Shown: positions 62,256-64,000 of the stretch, piece by piece
How the letters are laid out: every line of letters begins with the position of its first letter
How positions within the stretch are numbered: position 1 is the stretch's first letter
Origin: an uncultured Ruminobacter sp.
GTDB lineage: Bacteria; Pseudomonadota; Gammaproteobacteria; Enterobacterales; Succinivibrionaceae
Direction: 5' to 3'
NCBI GenBank assembly: GCA_902764345.1
Contig: CACWVT010000008.1
Coordinates: 62,001-126,000 of the forward strand
Length of the DNA: 64,000 bases
Translations under genes and position numbers: made by a program
The notes under the pieces: generated by a model
What the model was told of the DNA's origin: nothing
Database searches by the model: none
What the model saw: only the letters and a program-made list of their open reading frames with translations

Positions 62256-64000
62256 ATGATGGATGCAATAGAATTTTTAAAGCTGATTCCTATTTGGTCG
62301 GACATGGTTCTGGCTGTGGCTAACAGTGTGTCCAACCTGTGCGTAACGGAAAAAAGGGTACACGGTTTTGTTACCGGTCTGATGCTTCAGCATGCAAGAA
62401 ACAACGGCAGCGTCTGCGTAAAAACGGATGAAATGGAAGGCCTCATGCGAAACATTCTTACGAGTGGGATGAGCTACCGTATGAAGGCACAGTTGGCGGA
62501 AAAGCTTGTTGAAACGGTTGGTGGTCCTGAGTTGACACCGTCACCTGACGGTGATGAATCAGGAGAATATGATGCCCTGATACTTAAGTGCGCAGAAAAC
62601 TCCGGACTGTTTCGGATACTTCATGAACTTTCGCAGGAGTCGTTTTATGAAAAGGACTGTGGTCTCGGTGCCTGTTGTCTGCAGTTTGCGGATGATGAGA
62701 AGCTTATGTATGAGGCTGACGGCGTAAGTGATTCGGACAGTGCAATATCCGTCGATGCACAGATAAGGAATATTAAGGTTCCGGTAATCCTGAGTCTTGG
62801 AAGACTGTACATATCAAGATATTTTGCCTATGAAATCAGAATAGCAGGATTCATCCGTACGGCACTGAAAAAAGAGAGCATAAAATTTGGTTCCGATGGG
62901 GATGAGTCATCCACAGGTTTTACGATGGAAAATATTCACAACGTGTGGACAGAGGTCTACGGCGTTCTTTCGGAGACTGAGAAGGAAATAAACCTGAAAA
63001 GCGGAAAGAAGAATGCCGACACTGATGTCAACTGGCAGAAGGTTGCCGTTGCTATGTCGCTGTGCCATCCGTTTTCCATCATCACCGGCGGGCCTGGAAC
63101 CGGTAAGACTTATACGGTTTCCGTTCTCATATGTCTTTTAAAGAAAATAAACAGAAACCTGAGAATCGGCATTGCGGCTCCGACTGGGAAAGCCGCGGCA
63201 AGGGTAAAGGAATCATTAAATGCAGCTTTCGGGGGATTGTTCAGAAATGCCTATGAGAAACTGTATCCGAACCTGATTGACGAAATAGCTCCCGCAGAAA
63301 CAATTCATAAGATGCTGGGCGTTCATCCTGGAAAGTCCACAAGCAGGGTGAATGAAGCCAATCCGCTTGATTATGACGTGCTCATTATTGACGAGGTGTC
63401 AATGATGGATGTGTTTCTCATGAACAGGGTGTTTGCTGGATTAAAGCCCGGTGCAAAACTGATTCTTCTGGGAGACAAGGACCAACTGTCGAGCGTGGAA
63501 GCTGGTTCGGTTCTCGGTGACATCTGTACCGTATTGGACGCCAAAAGGGAAATTACGGATTATGAACTTAAGGTTGTAAGCGGACTGACCGGTTATTCCG
63601 CTGACGAACTCATGAGTAAATCGGGACTCGCTCCGGGAATTGCCTCACTGCATAAGTCCCGCCGTTACGAGTCAAGTCCCCTTATAGGGTTTATGGCAGG
63701 ATACGTGAATGCCGGAAAGCCTTATTCCGAAATCGGAAAGGAGCTTTCGGAAACTGGGATCGGAGTTCCTCTTACCGTGAGCAGTACGAATCCTCATGAT
63801 CGTTTTGCGGCGGTAACGTCCGCAGACGTTACGTCTCACGTAAAGGGCGTTGCCGTTGTAAACGGTTGCGACAGGGAATTTATCGACGCCCTATGTGAAA
63901 AGACCGTGAAGGGGTGGCGTCTTGATTCCGAGCGAAGCCGCTTCGGGGAATTTGATCTGCCTGAAAACTGTGCCGACTACAGGGATTTTCTGCAGTTCAT
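62256..64000 (+). CDS. recD: RecD helicase subunit of exonuclease V, N-terminal part (runs off the right edge)
   Basis: From the ATG at 62256 an uninterrupted frame of 581 codons reaches the window edge. It begins MMDAIEFLKLIPIWSDMV and contains Walker A GGPGTGKT at 278-285 and Walker B LIIDEVSMMD (Asp379). The following APTGKAAARVKES and ILLGDKDQLSSVEAGSVLGDI are typical of RecD, the faster 5'-3' motor of RecBCD. It lies 30 bp after recB in a recC-recB-recD operon. The C-terminus is missing. Confidence 0.94.
   Translation, partial: MMDAIEFLKLIPIWSDMVLAVANSVSNLCVTEKRVHGFVTGLMLQHARNNGSVCVKTDEMEGLMRNILTSGMSYRMKAQLAEKLVETVGGPELTPSPDGDESGEYDALILKCAENSGLFRILHELSQESFYEKDCGLGACCLQFADDEKLMYEADGVSDSDSAISVDAQIRNIKVPVILSLGRLYISRYFAYEIRIAGFIRTALKKESIKFGSDGDESSTGFTMENIHNVWTEVYGVLSETEKEINLKSGKKNADTDVNWQKVAVAMSLCHPFSIITGGPGTGKTYTVSVLICLLKKINRNLRIGIAAPTGKAAARVKESLNAAFGGLFRNAYEKLYPNLIDEIAPAETIHKMLGVHPGKSTSRVNEANPLDYDVLIIDEVSMMDVFLMNRVFAGLKPGAKLILLGDKDQLSSVEAGSVLGDICTVLDAKREITDYELKVVSGLTGYSADELMSKSGLAPGIASLHKSRRYESSPLIGFMAGYVNAGKPYSEIGKELSETGIGVPLTVSSTNPHDRFAAVTSADVTSHVKGVAVVNGCDREFIDALCEKTVKGWRLDSERSRFGEFDLPENCADYRDFLQF

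Overview
The window looks like chromosomal DNA from a gammaproteobacterium, most plausibly a Succinivibrionaceae-type gut anaerobe. That rests on gene content and divergence from Enterobacteriaceae (RecBCD, Hfq, an rpsF-rpsR-rplI operon without priB, and a complete T6SS); the genus is an inference. No transposon, integrase, prophage or CRISPR array was seen.

Bases 1-22,054 hold a type VI secretion locus, entirely on the minus strand. Read in the direction of transcription it is tssA-tssB-tssC, hcp, tssH(clpV), then a second tssC-like gene, tssE-tssF-tssG, a DUF6931-like gene, tssJ-tssK-tssL-tssM and the start of vgrG, which runs off the left edge. The tssABC, hcp and clpV units each end in their own hairpin terminator. 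Bases 22,486-31,436 are mostly housekeeping: a flavin disulfide reductase that has lost one redox cysteine, a YqaB-like phosphatase, a divergent Hfq, a tRNA-Phe/Thr/Phe cluster, a MetY-type sulfhydrylase behind a very A-rich leader, and RNase R.

Bases 31,616-42,917 are the most unusual part. A standalone reverse transcriptase with a long acidic C-terminal extension faces away from a tight six-gene operon: a Cas10-like palm-domain protein with an intact GGDD motif but no HD domain, a small RAMP gene broken by two frame changes, two further RAMP-type proteins, a small protein that may be Csx19-like, and a TIGR03986-type RAMP protein with a coiled-coil tail. There is no Cas1, Cas2, Cas6 or CRISPR array in the window. 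The 0.8 kb between the two units is non-coding and full of complementary segments, so it could encode a structured RNA. A CARF-type (NE0113/Csm6-like) protein, the expected partner of a cyclic-oligoadenylate-making Cas10, lies 6 kb further on at 48,631-50,076, beyond aspartate aminotransferase, rlmB, a DASS transporter and the ribosomal protein operon.

Bases 50,235-53,376 form a second accessory patch: a HAD phosphatase, two recently duplicated phosphoribosyltransferase-like genes and, divergently, an atypical DprA/SLOG protein, with a 22-bp perfect palindrome in the divergent promoter region. From 53,731 to the right edge the window carries recC, recB and the first 1.7 kb of recD.

The main hypothesis is that the reverse transcriptase, the Cas10-like/RAMP operon and possibly an RNA from the intergenic region form a type III-like defence module that does not use a local CRISPR array. 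In this strain the module may be damaged by a 14-bp tandem duplication in the small RAMP gene.
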